From CAYRGQ01 sp964444885 (GTDB lineage: Bacteria; Bacteroidota; Bacteroidia; Sphingobacteriales; Sphingobacteriaceae), in contig CAYUIZ010000151.1 in NCBI GenBank assembly GCA_964444885.1, positions 1-6,446 of the forward strand: a stretch of 6,446 nt of DNA, written 5' to 3'. This document shows, piece after piece, positions 1 to 6,440 of the stretch. Each line of letters starts with the position of its first letter. Within the stretch, counting starts at the first letter, position 1. The notes below the pieces were generated by a model. The model saw only the letters and a program-made list of their open reading frames with translations. It was not told the DNA's origin and made no database searches. The position numbers and the translations under genes were made by a program.

Positions 1-138
1 CCAAACACCTCGATGGTCATCAGGTTGCCGACCTTGCAGCACCGGCATTTCCTGAGCAGGGGCCACCATGTGGATATTACGGTTCGAATGATGCCAACTA
101 TTGCGGTTCGATTTGTGCCATTCTGGCTTGACGTAGCA
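1..138. mobile_element. Probable end of an IS21-family-like insertion sequence (partial)
   Basis: This stretch carries two tandem copies of a 21-bp repeat close to its right edge, followed by about 18 bp ending in CA (TG when read on the minus strand). Closely spaced internal repeats next to TG/CA termini are typical of IS21-family ends, where they serve as transposase binding sites. Bacteroidota members of the family often have repeats containing TGGCA, TCGAACCG and AATA, and these blocks are visible here on the minus strand. The exact outer edge is uncertain; position 138 is chosen because of the CA dinucleotide. No transposase gene can be recognised in the first 60 bases. Frame 1 of the plus strand is open to 147 and the minus strand is open from about 69 to the window edge, but neither peptide is recognisable. 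The element body would lie to the left of the window. A non-IS origin of the repeats remains possible. Confidence 0.42.
76..120. repeat. Two tandem 21-bp repeats, period 24 bp
   Basis: Copy one spans 76-96 and copy two spans 100-120, separated by three bases. They agree at 17 of 21 positions and share the blocks CGGTTCGA and TGCCA. On the minus strand each unit reads TGGCA, a variable core, then TCGAACCG and AAT. The arrangement fits the multiple terminal repeats bound by an IS21-type transposase. I found no third complete copy to the left at the same period. Confidence 0.75.
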
Positions 139-158
139 AGGCATTAACATATTGCTAC
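133..158. repeat. 7-bp inverted repeat at the SNF2 gene end / IS boundary
   Basis: GTAGCAA at 133-139 is perfectly complementary to TTGCTAC at 152-158, with a 12-base loop. The right arm contains the TAG stop codon of the SNF2 gene (complement of 155-157), and the left arm covers the proposed IS terminus. It has no G+C-rich stem and no T-run on either side, so it is a poor candidate for an intrinsic terminator. It may be accidental, or a by-product of the insertion. Confidence 0.3.
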
Positions 159-3100
159 AACAGCCCCATCAAATCATGTTTGCTTAGCTGCTTCAGCATG
201 TTGTTATCCGTATGGATGAGGTCTTCGGCCAGCTGGCGTTTCCGTTGCTGCAGTTCCATTATTTTTTCTTCGATGGAGTCGGGCGTGATGAACCGGACGG
301 CAACCACGTTGTTTTTCTGCCCGATGCGATAGGCCCGGTCGATTGCTTGATTTTCGACCGCAGGATTCCACCAGGGATCGATCATGAAAACATATTCTGC
401 TTGTGTCAGATTCAGGCCTGTGCCGCCTGCTTTCAAGCTGATGAGAAAGACACGGATACGTTCGTCTTCTTGAAAAAGCTGTACTTGTTCTTCCCGTTTT
501 TTCGTTTTTCCGGTCAGGTAGGCATAGCCAATGTTTTTCTGTTCCAATTGCAGTTTGATGAGATCGAGCATGCCCACAAATTGGGAGAAGATGAGGATTT
601 TATGTGCGTCCTTCAACGTATCCACCTGCGCCGCTATTTCTTCCAATTTTGCCGATTGGTCACCATAATATTCGTTGTCGGAAAGCAGGGCGGGCGAATT
701 GCAGATCTGACGCATCTTTGTCAATCCTTGCAAGATATGCAGGCTGGACGAATGGAGCTCATCGTCGTCCATACCTGACAAGTACTTTTGGAATTCGTAC
801 TTATACGTGTCGTATACCCGCTTTTGCGCTATTCCCATTTCACAATAAACGACCATCTCGGTCTTCTCGGGAAGCTCCTTGGCGACTTGTTTTTTCGTTC
901 GTCGCAACACAAATGGATGGATCTTCCTTTGCAGTTCTTGGGCTCGTTTGCCATCTCGAAATTTGTCAATCGGCGTCGAATAGTCGTCTGCAAACCGCTT
1001 GGCACTCCCCAACAATCCCGGCAGTGCAAAAGAGAGCTGCGCGTAGAGGTCAAAGGTGTTGTTTTCCACGGGTGTTCCGGTGAGTACGAGGCGCTGCCTT
1101 CCACTTAGTAGACGAACGGCCTTGTACCGTTTGGAATCGGGGTTTTTGATCGCCTGCGATTCATCCAATACGATGATGTTGAACGTCTGCGTTTTTAAGA
1201 AGGTGATATCCGAAAGTAAGGTACCGTAGGTGGTCAGCACCAAGTCGTATTTGCTGATATCAACCTCATCCGTTTTTCTTTTGGCCCCGTATAGCACGTG
1301 GTATTTGAGATGTGGGGCAAATTTCTCCAGCTCCTTTTGCCAATTGAAAAGAAGTGATGTGGGTACGATGATCAGATTGGTTTGTGTATTGCCTTTTTCG
1401 TGCTGTGCCAGAAAATAGGCGATGACCTGGACGGTTTTTCCCAAACCCATATCGTCTGCAAGACAGCCGCCAAACCCAAATTCGTCGAGAAAATTCAACC
1501 AATTTAGCCCTTCCTTTTGGTAATCCCTAAGGGTGGCTTTGAGTTTTTTGGGGATGGTGACCGTGCTGATGGCGTGGAAGTCGCTGAGTTTTTGTTTGTA
1601 CTGCTGTATCTCCAATTGGACTTCCTGTGACAGTATTTCCCGTTCGAATAGCTCGTCGATCAGCTGAAAATTGCTTTTGTGTGTGCGGATTACATCCGCT
1701 TTGATTTCTCCGGAGCGGAAATAATGATTGAATTTTTCTATCCACTCTTGCGGAAGAATACCTTTCGTCCCGTCCCCCAACTCGATGTAGCGGCTTTTAT
1801 TGGCGATGGACTTCTGAATCTGCTTGAGGGTGACTTTCTGCTTGCCAAACGCGATATCCGCATGAATGTCAAACCAATCGATGCCCGACTGCACGGAGGT
1901 GCGAATTTTGATCGGGTGCTGGTTGTAGTTGTTGTTTTTTAGGTCGTTGAATCCCATGATGGAGAATCCCTCAGCGCGCCATGCTTCGAACGCATTGATG
2001 AACCAGCCTTCGTCTAGAAATTCCCGCTTGTGTAAGTAGTAAAACTCGGTCTGTGGCCAATTGTTAAAGCTCGGATGCCGGGCTTGTATCGATCGGACGA
2101 ATTGATGTTCGGCGATTTCATTACGTTCGACTGTGGATAACGAGCCATCCGGATTGGTGCTGTACACCGTTTTTTTGGATAGCAAAGGCACCTCGACGTC
2201 ACCATACGCGATCGCCGGTGTAAGGAGGACAAAATCGCCCGATTCGGACAGGTAGATGATCGGATCGGATACGACGTCCAGCGAACGATCTTTGATGAGC
2301 TTCTTGGATGCCGGCTTGATAAAACTATAGGAAACGCTGACCTTGTTTTCCAATTGATCCAAAAACTCCTTTTTGAACGAGTGGAATTGCTCGTGCTGCA
2401 AGTAGATTTCGTGGCTGTGCTCTTTGAAAAAACGCAACACCTTCCCTTCGGTTTCATTGCTCAAGCGATAAAGGCTGTCTTTGAAGATAATGACGCTACC
2501 ATAACGCTCGATGTTTTTGGAACTGGTGCTGTTGGTGGCGGTTTGCACCTGACAGCGCATGATATAGAACTCGTCTTTTTGCTTGACTTTGATCGCTATT
2601 TTGGGAGAGCCTTCCGCTATGGTCAATGGAGAGAGCTTTTTTGGGGTAATTTTGCCGTAGGACCAGGGTTCGTTCAACAGGTAGAAATCCAGACCCATGG
2701 GGTTTCGGAGGATATCATGGATGTCTTTATCATGTACATCGCTGTGATCCATTGCCAATAGCGCTGCATAAAACAAAAGCTCTTCCTGGTTACTTGTAGA
2801 CCTTAATTTCTCTTGCACGGCAAGGGTGTCGATCGGAGATTTTATTTCTCCGGCCTTGGTGAGCGGTGCTTCGACGAGTTTGAATTTTGGTTGATCACTG
2901 TAGGGGCTTAACGTCAGGATGACAAACGCCTTCTTCGGGATATCGGGATTGCTTGGCAATTGGAAGTCGGGCAATAGTGCTCGCTTCATGGCCGATTTTG
3001 CCTGATGGGTATAGGGCAGGAACTGAAATTTCGGGGCTACGTAAACGCGGCCGTGCTGGAGGTAGATCTTGAAGTAATTATCGGGTTCTGTGATTGTGCC

Positions 3101-3808
3101 CCAACCATTGTCATCAGTTTTCATCATGAGCAATGCTTGACGTGAATCCGTGTCAAATGAGAGCTGCAATACGGGATTAGCCAGTATTTCGAGCAAAACA
3201 AAATGCAGGTGCGGGCAGAGTTTCCGGTGCTGCTTGTTGCAGGTGCACGTCAGGTGGATTTCCCCTTCACGTTGTTCAATGTTGAGCGTCTGTTGTTGTC
3301 CGGTATAGTTGTCCGATACAACGCCTTTGAACAGCTGGGGTTCGAAATCAGCTGACGGAAGATCGAAGGCACTGCCCCACGATTTTTTCTTGGGTAGGGG
3401 CAACGAAATCTGTTGGATGTAGGCCTTGGAGAGGTCGAGAACAGATGGTCTCGACAAGATAAAGCGATTCCCATCTTTGGTTAATAAATCCATTGCCAAC
3501 TCGTCGTCTACAGATGAAGTTGCTGGCGGTTGCGGGTCAGCCAATAGCTTATCGGCATAGACCATGACATGGACGACGTGCTTGCAATACCCGCCATAAT
3601 CGTAGGGGCAATTGCATTGTGCCAATCGCACTTTCTGATCGTTGAATTCTATTTTTACCGTATAGCTTCGACTGCCTTTGACGATGGCGTGGATATAATT
3701 GTCTTCGATCTCGATCTCCTTTATGTCGGAATCCGTATAGCGCTGACGGGATTTACTGGTCGTGTAGTTTTTTATAAATGTGTCAAAAGGTTTGAACCCT
3801 AATTTCAT
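155..3808 (-). CDS. SNF2-family DNA translocase/helicase with two N-terminal SWIM-like zinc fingers
   Basis: This is a complete 1217-residue protein. The C-terminal third is a SNF2 (superfamily 2) ATPase motor. It has LRDYQKEGLNWL (760-771), motif I DDMGLGKT (785-792), Ia IIVPTSLLFNW (about 813-823), motif II DESQ (882-885), motif III LTGTP (909-913), motif IV ILIFSQF (1071-1077), motif V SLKAGGTGLNL (1124-1134) and motif VI QAIDRAYRIGQ (1154-1164). All catalytic residues look intact, so it should hydrolyse ATP while moving on double-stranded nucleic acid. The N-terminus has a SWIM finger, CxCx7CxH at C65, C67, C75, H77. A second set has identical spacing at C188, C190, C198, H200. Residues 210-750 are a long, poorly recognisable region typical of bacterial SWIM-SNF2 proteins. 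The start is the first ATG after an in-frame TAA at 3830-3832; the ribosome site is weak. No signal peptide or membrane segment is visible, so it is cytoplasmic. Its physiological role (transcription, repair or defence) cannot be read from the sequence. No partner genes accompany it here. Confidence 0.95.
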   Translation of the reverse strand: MKLGFKPFDTFIKNYTTSKSRQRYTDSDIKEIEIEDNYIHAIVKGSRSYTVKIEFNDQKVRLAQCNCPYDYGGYCKHVVHVMVYADKLLADPQPPATSSVDDELAMDLLTKDGNRFILSRPSVLDLSKAYIQQISLPLPKKKSWGSAFDLPSADFEPQLFKGVVSDNYTGQQQTLNIEQREGEIHLTCTCNKQHRKLCPHLHFVLLEILANPVLQLSFDTDSRQALLMMKTDDNGWGTITEPDNYFKIYLQHGRVYVAPKFQFLPYTHQAKSAMKRALLPDFQLPSNPDIPKKAFVILTLSPYSDQPKFKLVEAPLTKAGEIKSPIDTLAVQEKLRSTSNQEELLFYAALLAMDHSDVHDKDIHDILRNPMGLDFYLLNEPWSYGKITPKKLSPLTIAEGSPKIAIKVKQKDEFYIMRCQVQTATNSTSSKNIERYGSVIIFKDSLYRLSNETEGKVLRFFKEHSHEIYLQHEQFHSFKKEFLDQLENKVSVSYSFIKPASKKLIKDRSLDVVSDPIIYLSESGDFVLLTPAIAYGDVEVPLLSKKTVYSTNPDGSLSTVERNEIAEHQFVRSIQARHPSFNNWPQTEFYYLHKREFLDEGWFINAFEAWRAEGFSIMGFNDLKNNNYNQHPIKIRTSVQSGIDWFDIHADIAFGKQKVTLKQIQKSIANKSRYIELGDGTKGILPQEWIEKFNHYFRSGEIKADVIRTHKSNFQLIDELFEREILSQEVQLEIQQYKQKLSDFHAISTVTIPKKLKATLRDYQKEGLNWLNFLDEFGFGGCLADDMGLGKTVQVIAYFLAQHEKGNTQTNLIIVPTSLLFNWQKELEKFAPHLKYHVLYGAKRKTDEVDISKYDLVLTTYGTLLSDITFLKTQTFNIIVLDESQAIKNPDSKRYKAVRLLSGRQRLVLTGTPVENNTFDLYAQLSFALPGLLGSAKRFADDYSTPIDKFRDGKRAQELQRKIHPFVLRRTKKQVAKELPEKTEMVVYCEMGIAQKRVYDTYKYEFQKYLSGMDDDELHSSSLHILQGLTKMRQICNSPALLSDNEYYGDQSAKLEEIAAQVDTLKDAHKILIFSQFVGMLDLIKLQLEQKNIGYAYLTGKTKKREEQVQLFQEDERIRVFLISLKAGGTGLNLTQAEYVFMIDPWWNPAVENQAIDRAYRIGQKNNVVAVRFITPDSIEEKIMELQQRKRQLAEDLIHTDNNMLKQLSKHDLMGLL

Positions 3809-3857
3809 TGCAATTCGCTCATTTAGTCTTTACTAATCAATGCCGATTATTTGTGAG

Positions 3858-3871
3858 CAAAATACAAAATA
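3858..3871 (-). promoter_or_regulatory. Possible -7 region of the SNF2 gene promoter (tandem TATTTTG)
   Basis: Read on the minus strand, two adjacent copies of TATTTTG lie 50-63 bases before the SNF2 start codon. They resemble the Bacteroidota -7 consensus TAnnTTTG but are one base short of its spacing. The nearest TTG that could act as a -33 element (complement of 3901-3903) lies about 29 bases further upstream, which is too far for the usual spacing of about 20. The position is right for a promoter, but the match is weak. Confidence 0.2.
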
Positions 3872-3923
3872 GTACGGTACAGTGCGAGAGAATTTTCACA
3901 CAAGCATGGACAATTTATAGTGA

Positions 3924-4052
3924 AAATACGCCTGTATTGAACTTGATAAGCCGAGTTGGACCCATATTCTTGGTGGAAATACCACCCTGCTAAAACTTAC
4001 CCAAAACAACTTTTTTAATGCAACCAACAAGCGCCTGCTTCGGTGGTATTGA
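3924..4052 (+). pseudogene. Possible 3' remnant of an unidentified gene (42 codons, no start)
   Basis: One plus-strand frame is open for 42 codons after two consecutive in-frame stops (TAG TGA, 3918-3923) and ends in TGA at 4050-4052. It contains no ATG. The translation looks like a genuine protein C-terminus, with segments such as DKPSWTHILGGNTT and LLKLTQNNFFNATNKRLLRWY read in sequence. This differs from the low-complexity look of most random frames nearby. I cannot name the family. If real, it is what remains of a gene whose 5' part was lost when this junction formed. An open stretch of this length can also arise by chance, so the call is tentative. Confidence 0.3.
3972..3986. repeat. 5-bp hairpin GGTGG-AAATA-CCACC
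   Basis: GGTGG (3972-3976) and CCACC (3982-3986) form a perfect 5-bp stem with a 5-base loop. The right arm with its flank, AATACCACC (3978-3986), is also perfectly complementary over 9 bp to GGTGGTATT at 4042-4050. Two mutually exclusive folds are therefore possible. No T-run follows, so it is not an obvious terminator. Confidence 0.45.
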
Positions 4053-4088
4053 AGTGCCGTGACCAGGCAATAGAACAAAGCGAAGCAG
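4035..4088. repeat. Stem-loop with two nested stems
   Basis: CTGCTTCG (4035-4042) pairs perfectly with CGAAGCAG (4081-4088). Inside it, TATTG (4047-4051) pairs with CAATA (4068-4072), leaving a 16-base apical loop and an asymmetric internal loop. The left arm overlaps the end of the 42-codon remnant. The function is unknown. It could be a structured RNA, part of a mobile-element end, or chance. Confidence 0.4.
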
Positions 4089-4130
4089 AAAATTGTATTA
4101 TCAGTAGTATTCATAGCCAAATCGCATAAG

Positions 4131-4262
4131 GACGTGTTGCATTATCGACTCAAAGGCAAACAGCGTTTGGCTCAATGGCGGGTTTATTGCTTACATTCAA
4201 CAAGGGTTCTTCGAATGAACTTTTGTCCTAGCCCGCTCCACAACGCCAAGCCCCAACACGTC
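4131..4262. repeat. 132-bp nested imperfect palindrome upstream of copB
   Basis: Four stems lie in strict nested order. The outer stem GACGTGTTG (4131-4139) with CAACACGTC (4254-4262) is 9 bp and perfect. GTTTGGC (4165-4171) with GCCAAGC (4245-4251) is 7 bp with one G-U pair. GGCGGGTT (4177-4184) with AGCCCGCT (4230-4237) is 8 bp with two wobbles. CATTC (4194-4198) with GAATG (4213-4217) is 5 bp around a 14-base loop. The left side carries a 25-base unpaired insert (4140-4164) between the first two stems, facing only two bases on the right. Such an arrangement could form a cruciform or a structured RNA, or be a dispersed intergenic repeat or a recombination site. It ends 48 bases before the copB start. 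Confidence 0.6.
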
Positions 4263-4274
4263 ACCTGCACGTGT
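4256..4274. promoter_or_regulatory. 6-bp dyad ACACGT-N7-ACGTGT, possible operator or hairpin
   Basis: ACACGT (4256-4261) and ACGTGT (4269-4274) form a perfect dyad with a 7-base spacer, located 36-55 bases before the copB start. The position and symmetry would suit a regulator binding site for a metal-resistance gene. The left arm is shared with the outer stem of the 132-bp palindrome, so as RNA or single-stranded DNA the two folds compete. No adjacent regulator gene is in the window, and the motif is not one I recognise as a known copper-responsive operator. Confidence 0.25.
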
Positions 4275-4310
4275 AAAACGACTCTTTAAAGATCTAACAA
4301 ACCAAAGAAC

Positions 4311-6440
4311 ATGAAAAAATATACCTGTCCCATGCACTTGCAAGTGATGAAGGACGAACCGGGAAAATGTCCGCTCTGTGGAATGGATTTGGTACCAATG
4401 GGTGGCGGTAAGAATGAAACGCATAGCCATCACGACCCCAGCGAACATGCGCATCATAGCGAAGACCATAGCGATCATTCAGAAACGGGCCACGACAAAC
4501 ACGAAGGACATCATACGCAGAATTTTCTCAAAAGATTTTGGGTGAGTTTGATCATTACCGCTCCCATTTTGCTGTTATCGCAAATGATACAGGAATGGTT
4601 TGGCTTTAGCATTTCCTTTCCGGGTGATCAATATCTATTGTTGGTATTGGGAACGATCATCTACGTTTATGGCGGAATGCCTTTCCTGAAAGGAATGGTG
4701 GGCGAAATGAAAGCCAAAGCTATTGGGATGATGACCCTGGTGGCCATCGCTATTTCGGTGTCCTATTTCTATTCGGTTGCCGTTGTTTTTGGTTTGCCCG
4801 GTATGGATTTCTTTTGGGAGTTGGCGACCCTAATCGTGATTATGCTGTTAGGGCATTGGCTGGAAATGCGCTCTACCATGGCGGCTTCCAAAGCCTTGCA
4901 GTCATTGGTGGCACTTTTACCAAACGATGTGACCGTTGAACGGCAAGGAGAAGCCATTAAAATAAAACTCGAAGAACTGAAAAAAGGTGAAACCATCATC
5001 ATTAAACCCGGTGAAAAAATTCCGGCTGATGGCTTGGTGATCGATGGCGTTTCGTATGTCAACGAAAGTATGCTAACGGGCGAAAGCGTTCCTGTTAAAA
5101 AAGAAGCGGCTGGAAACGTGATTGCAGGCTCGATCAATGGTGAGGGGGCTTTGCGCGTTACGGCCACCGGAGTGGGCAAAGACAGTTACCTCAATAAAGT
5201 AATTAATTTGGTTCAGGAAGCACAAGTCGCAAAATCGAATACCCAAAACCTGGCCGATAAAGTAGCCAAATGGCTTACCTATACGGCTATTGCCGTGGGT
5301 GTAGCTACGTTTACCTATTGGTTCGGCAGCAGCAGAGATATCGCTTTTTCATTAGAAAGAATGGTAACGGTCATGGTTACGGCCTGTCCACACGCTTTGG
5401 GTGTCGCTATTCCCTTGGTGGTGGCCATTTCCACCACGCTTTCGGCCACCAATGGTTTGCTTATTCGCAACCGAACTGCTCTTGAAACGACCCGAAAATT
5501 ATCCACCATTATTTTTGACAAAACAGGCACATTGACCCAAGGTTCGCACGCCGTTGAAAGGGTTATTCCATTAACCGACACCTATTCGGCCGATGAAATG
5601 ATCCAATATGCGGCAGCCGTTCAGCAATATTCCGAACACCACATCGCGAAAGGCACCCTGAAAACCTTAAGAGAACGAAATCTGGAGCTGTGGAAGTCGG
5701 AAAACTTCAGCTACATGGCCGGTATTGGTGTAAAAGCGATCGTAAACGGAAAAGAAGTGGTGGCGGCAGGGCCCAATTATTTCAAACAGCATAAGCTGAC
5801 CGTGCCTGAAACACCAACAGCAATCAACCAGAATATTGAAACGGTCAACTATGTCTTTATTGACGGGGAGGCCATCGGGATTATTACCTTGGCAGACAGC
5901 ATTCGGGAAGGTTCGCAAGAAGCCATCGACGAGCTGCGAAAAATGAACATCAAATCCACTTTGCTAACGGGTGACAATGAAAAAATCGCAGCAGCGGTAG
6001 CGGAACAATTAGGAATGGACGGATATATCGCCAATGTATTGCCACACGAAAAGCAGGAGAAAGTGAAGGAGTATCAAGCCCAAGGCGAGGTGGTGGCCAT
6101 GACCGGCGATGGAGTGAATGATGCTCCCGCGTTGGCTCAGGCAGACGTCGGGATTGCGGTAGGTTCAGGTACCGATGTGGCCGCCGAAACAGCCGATATT
6201 ATTTTGGTAAACAGCGACCCCAGAGATGTGGTCCAACTGGTTGGCTTTGGTAAGCGGACTTATAAAAAGATGGTTCAAAATCTCCTTTGGGCGGTTGGTT
6301 ACAACGTGATTGCAATACCACTTGCCGCAGGTGTGCTTTATCCCCATTTTATACTCAGTCCGGCAATGGGTGCGGTATTGATGAGTGTGAGTACGATTGT
6401 GGTTGCCCTTAATGCAAGCCTTTTGAAAATTAATAAATGA
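4311..6440 (+). CDS. copB: P1B-3-type copper/silver-exporting ATPase, CopB-like (CPH motif)
   Basis: This is a complete 709-residue inner-membrane pump, expected to export copper (and perhaps silver) from the cytoplasm at the cost of ATP. The N-terminus is a heavy-metal-binding domain, YTCPMH (4-9) and CPLCGMDLVP (20-29). A His-rich linker follows, with 12 His in residues 38-68. About eight membrane helices are visible, near 74-92, 107-125, 138-160, 165-185, 320-340, 350-378, 652-675 and 683-703. The transport motif is CPH (359-361). The actuator motif is TGES (256-259), the phosphorylation site DKTGT (D403), then TGDN (553-556) and GDGVNDAP (599-606). Helices 7 and 8 carry the P1B-3 signatures N-x6-YN-x4-P (657-670) and MSxSTxxVxxNA (691-702). 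The nucleotide-binding domain has SEHH (441-444) where most P1B pumps have SxHP. An in-frame TAA at 4287-4289 makes this ATG the first possible start. No Shine-Dalgarno is visible. Copper is the usual substrate of CPH pumps; the substrate and the symbol are inferred from motifs. Confidence 0.95.
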   Translation: MKKYTCPMHLQVMKDEPGKCPLCGMDLVPMGGGKNETHSHHDPSEHAHHSEDHSDHSETGHDKHEGHHTQNFLKRFWVSLIITAPILLLSQMIQEWFGFSISFPGDQYLLLVLGTIIYVYGGMPFLKGMVGEMKAKAIGMMTLVAIAISVSYFYSVAVVFGLPGMDFFWELATLIVIMLLGHWLEMRSTMAASKALQSLVALLPNDVTVERQGEAIKIKLEELKKGETIIIKPGEKIPADGLVIDGVSYVNESMLTGESVPVKKEAAGNVIAGSINGEGALRVTATGVGKDSYLNKVINLVQEAQVAKSNTQNLADKVAKWLTYTAIAVGVATFTYWFGSSRDIAFSLERMVTVMVTACPHALGVAIPLVVAISTTLSATNGLLIRNRTALETTRKLSTIIFDKTGTLTQGSHAVERVIPLTDTYSADEMIQYAAAVQQYSEHHIAKGTLKTLRERNLELWKSENFSYMAGIGVKAIVNGKEVVAAGPNYFKQHKLTVPETPTAINQNIETVNYVFIDGEAIGIITLADSIREGSQEAIDELRKMNIKSTLLTGDNEKIAAAVAEQLGMDGYIANVLPHEKQEKVKEYQAQGEVVAMTGDGVNDAPALAQADVGIAVGSGTDVAAETADIILVNSDPRDVVQLVGFGKRTYKKMVQNLLWAVGYNVIAIPLAAGVLYPHFILSPAMGAVLMSVSTIVVALNASLLKINK

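Larger units (their letters stand above)
3809..4310. other. 502-bp divergent intergenic region with remnants and palindromes
   Basis: This region separates the start codons of the SNF2 gene (leftward) and the copB-like gene (rightward). The first 110 bases are A+T-rich and look like the SNF2 leader. From about 3924 the sequence changes character. There is an open stretch with protein-like codons ending at 4052, a hairpin, a mixed stem-loop at 4035-4088, then the nested palindrome at 4131-4262 and a short A-rich leader before copB. Open frames of 61 to 93 codons on both strands have no recognisable products. No convincing Bacteroidota promoter (TTG with TAnnTTTG) is visible in front of copB. 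The pump may therefore be transcribed from a promoter I cannot identify. Confidence 0.8.

Noticed and set aside
76..120. CRISPR repeats
   Set aside because: There are only two imperfect 21-bp copies separated by three bases, with no room for spacers.
1..147. Partial plus-strand gene in frame 1
   Set aside because: The frame is open but runs through the tandem IS-type repeats. Its translation resembles no family and ends in the repeat flank.
133..158. Intrinsic terminator for the SNF2 gene
   Set aside because: The 7-bp stem is A+T-rich, the loop is 12 bases long and no T-run follows on the minus strand.
212..1108. Long plus-strand frames inside the SNF2 gene (212-778, 604-1083, 788-1108)
   Set aside because: They lie antisense to the conserved helicase motifs, overlap each other and encode no recognisable protein. 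They are shadows of the real gene.
2014..2761. Frames of 135-147 codons inside the SNF2 gene (2014-2457 minus, 2354-2761 plus)
   Set aside because: They fall in alternative frames of an intact, continuous coding region, with compositionally biased and unrecognisable products.
3896..4120. 74-codon minus-strand frame as a gene
   Set aside because: The translation has no recognisable domain, lies antisense to the more protein-like plus-strand fragment, and covers hairpin arms. It has no ribosome site.
4131..4262. Integron attC recombination site
   Set aside because: The nested stems and unpaired bases recall attC. In attC, however, the 5' end is RYYYAAC and the 3' end GTTRRRY. Here the outer arms have GTTG on the 5' side and CAAC on the 3' side on both strands, so the polarity is wrong. 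No integron integrase is in the window.
4197..4478. 93-codon minus-strand frame as a gene
   Set aside because: It overlaps the 5' end of copB in antisense and the right half of the palindrome. Its apparent Met-rich content comes from the His codons (CAT) of copB read backwards.
4769..5179. 136-codon minus-strand frame inside copB
   Set aside because: It is antisense to the conserved actuator domain of the ATPase. The Ser/Pro-rich translation is a typical shadow product.
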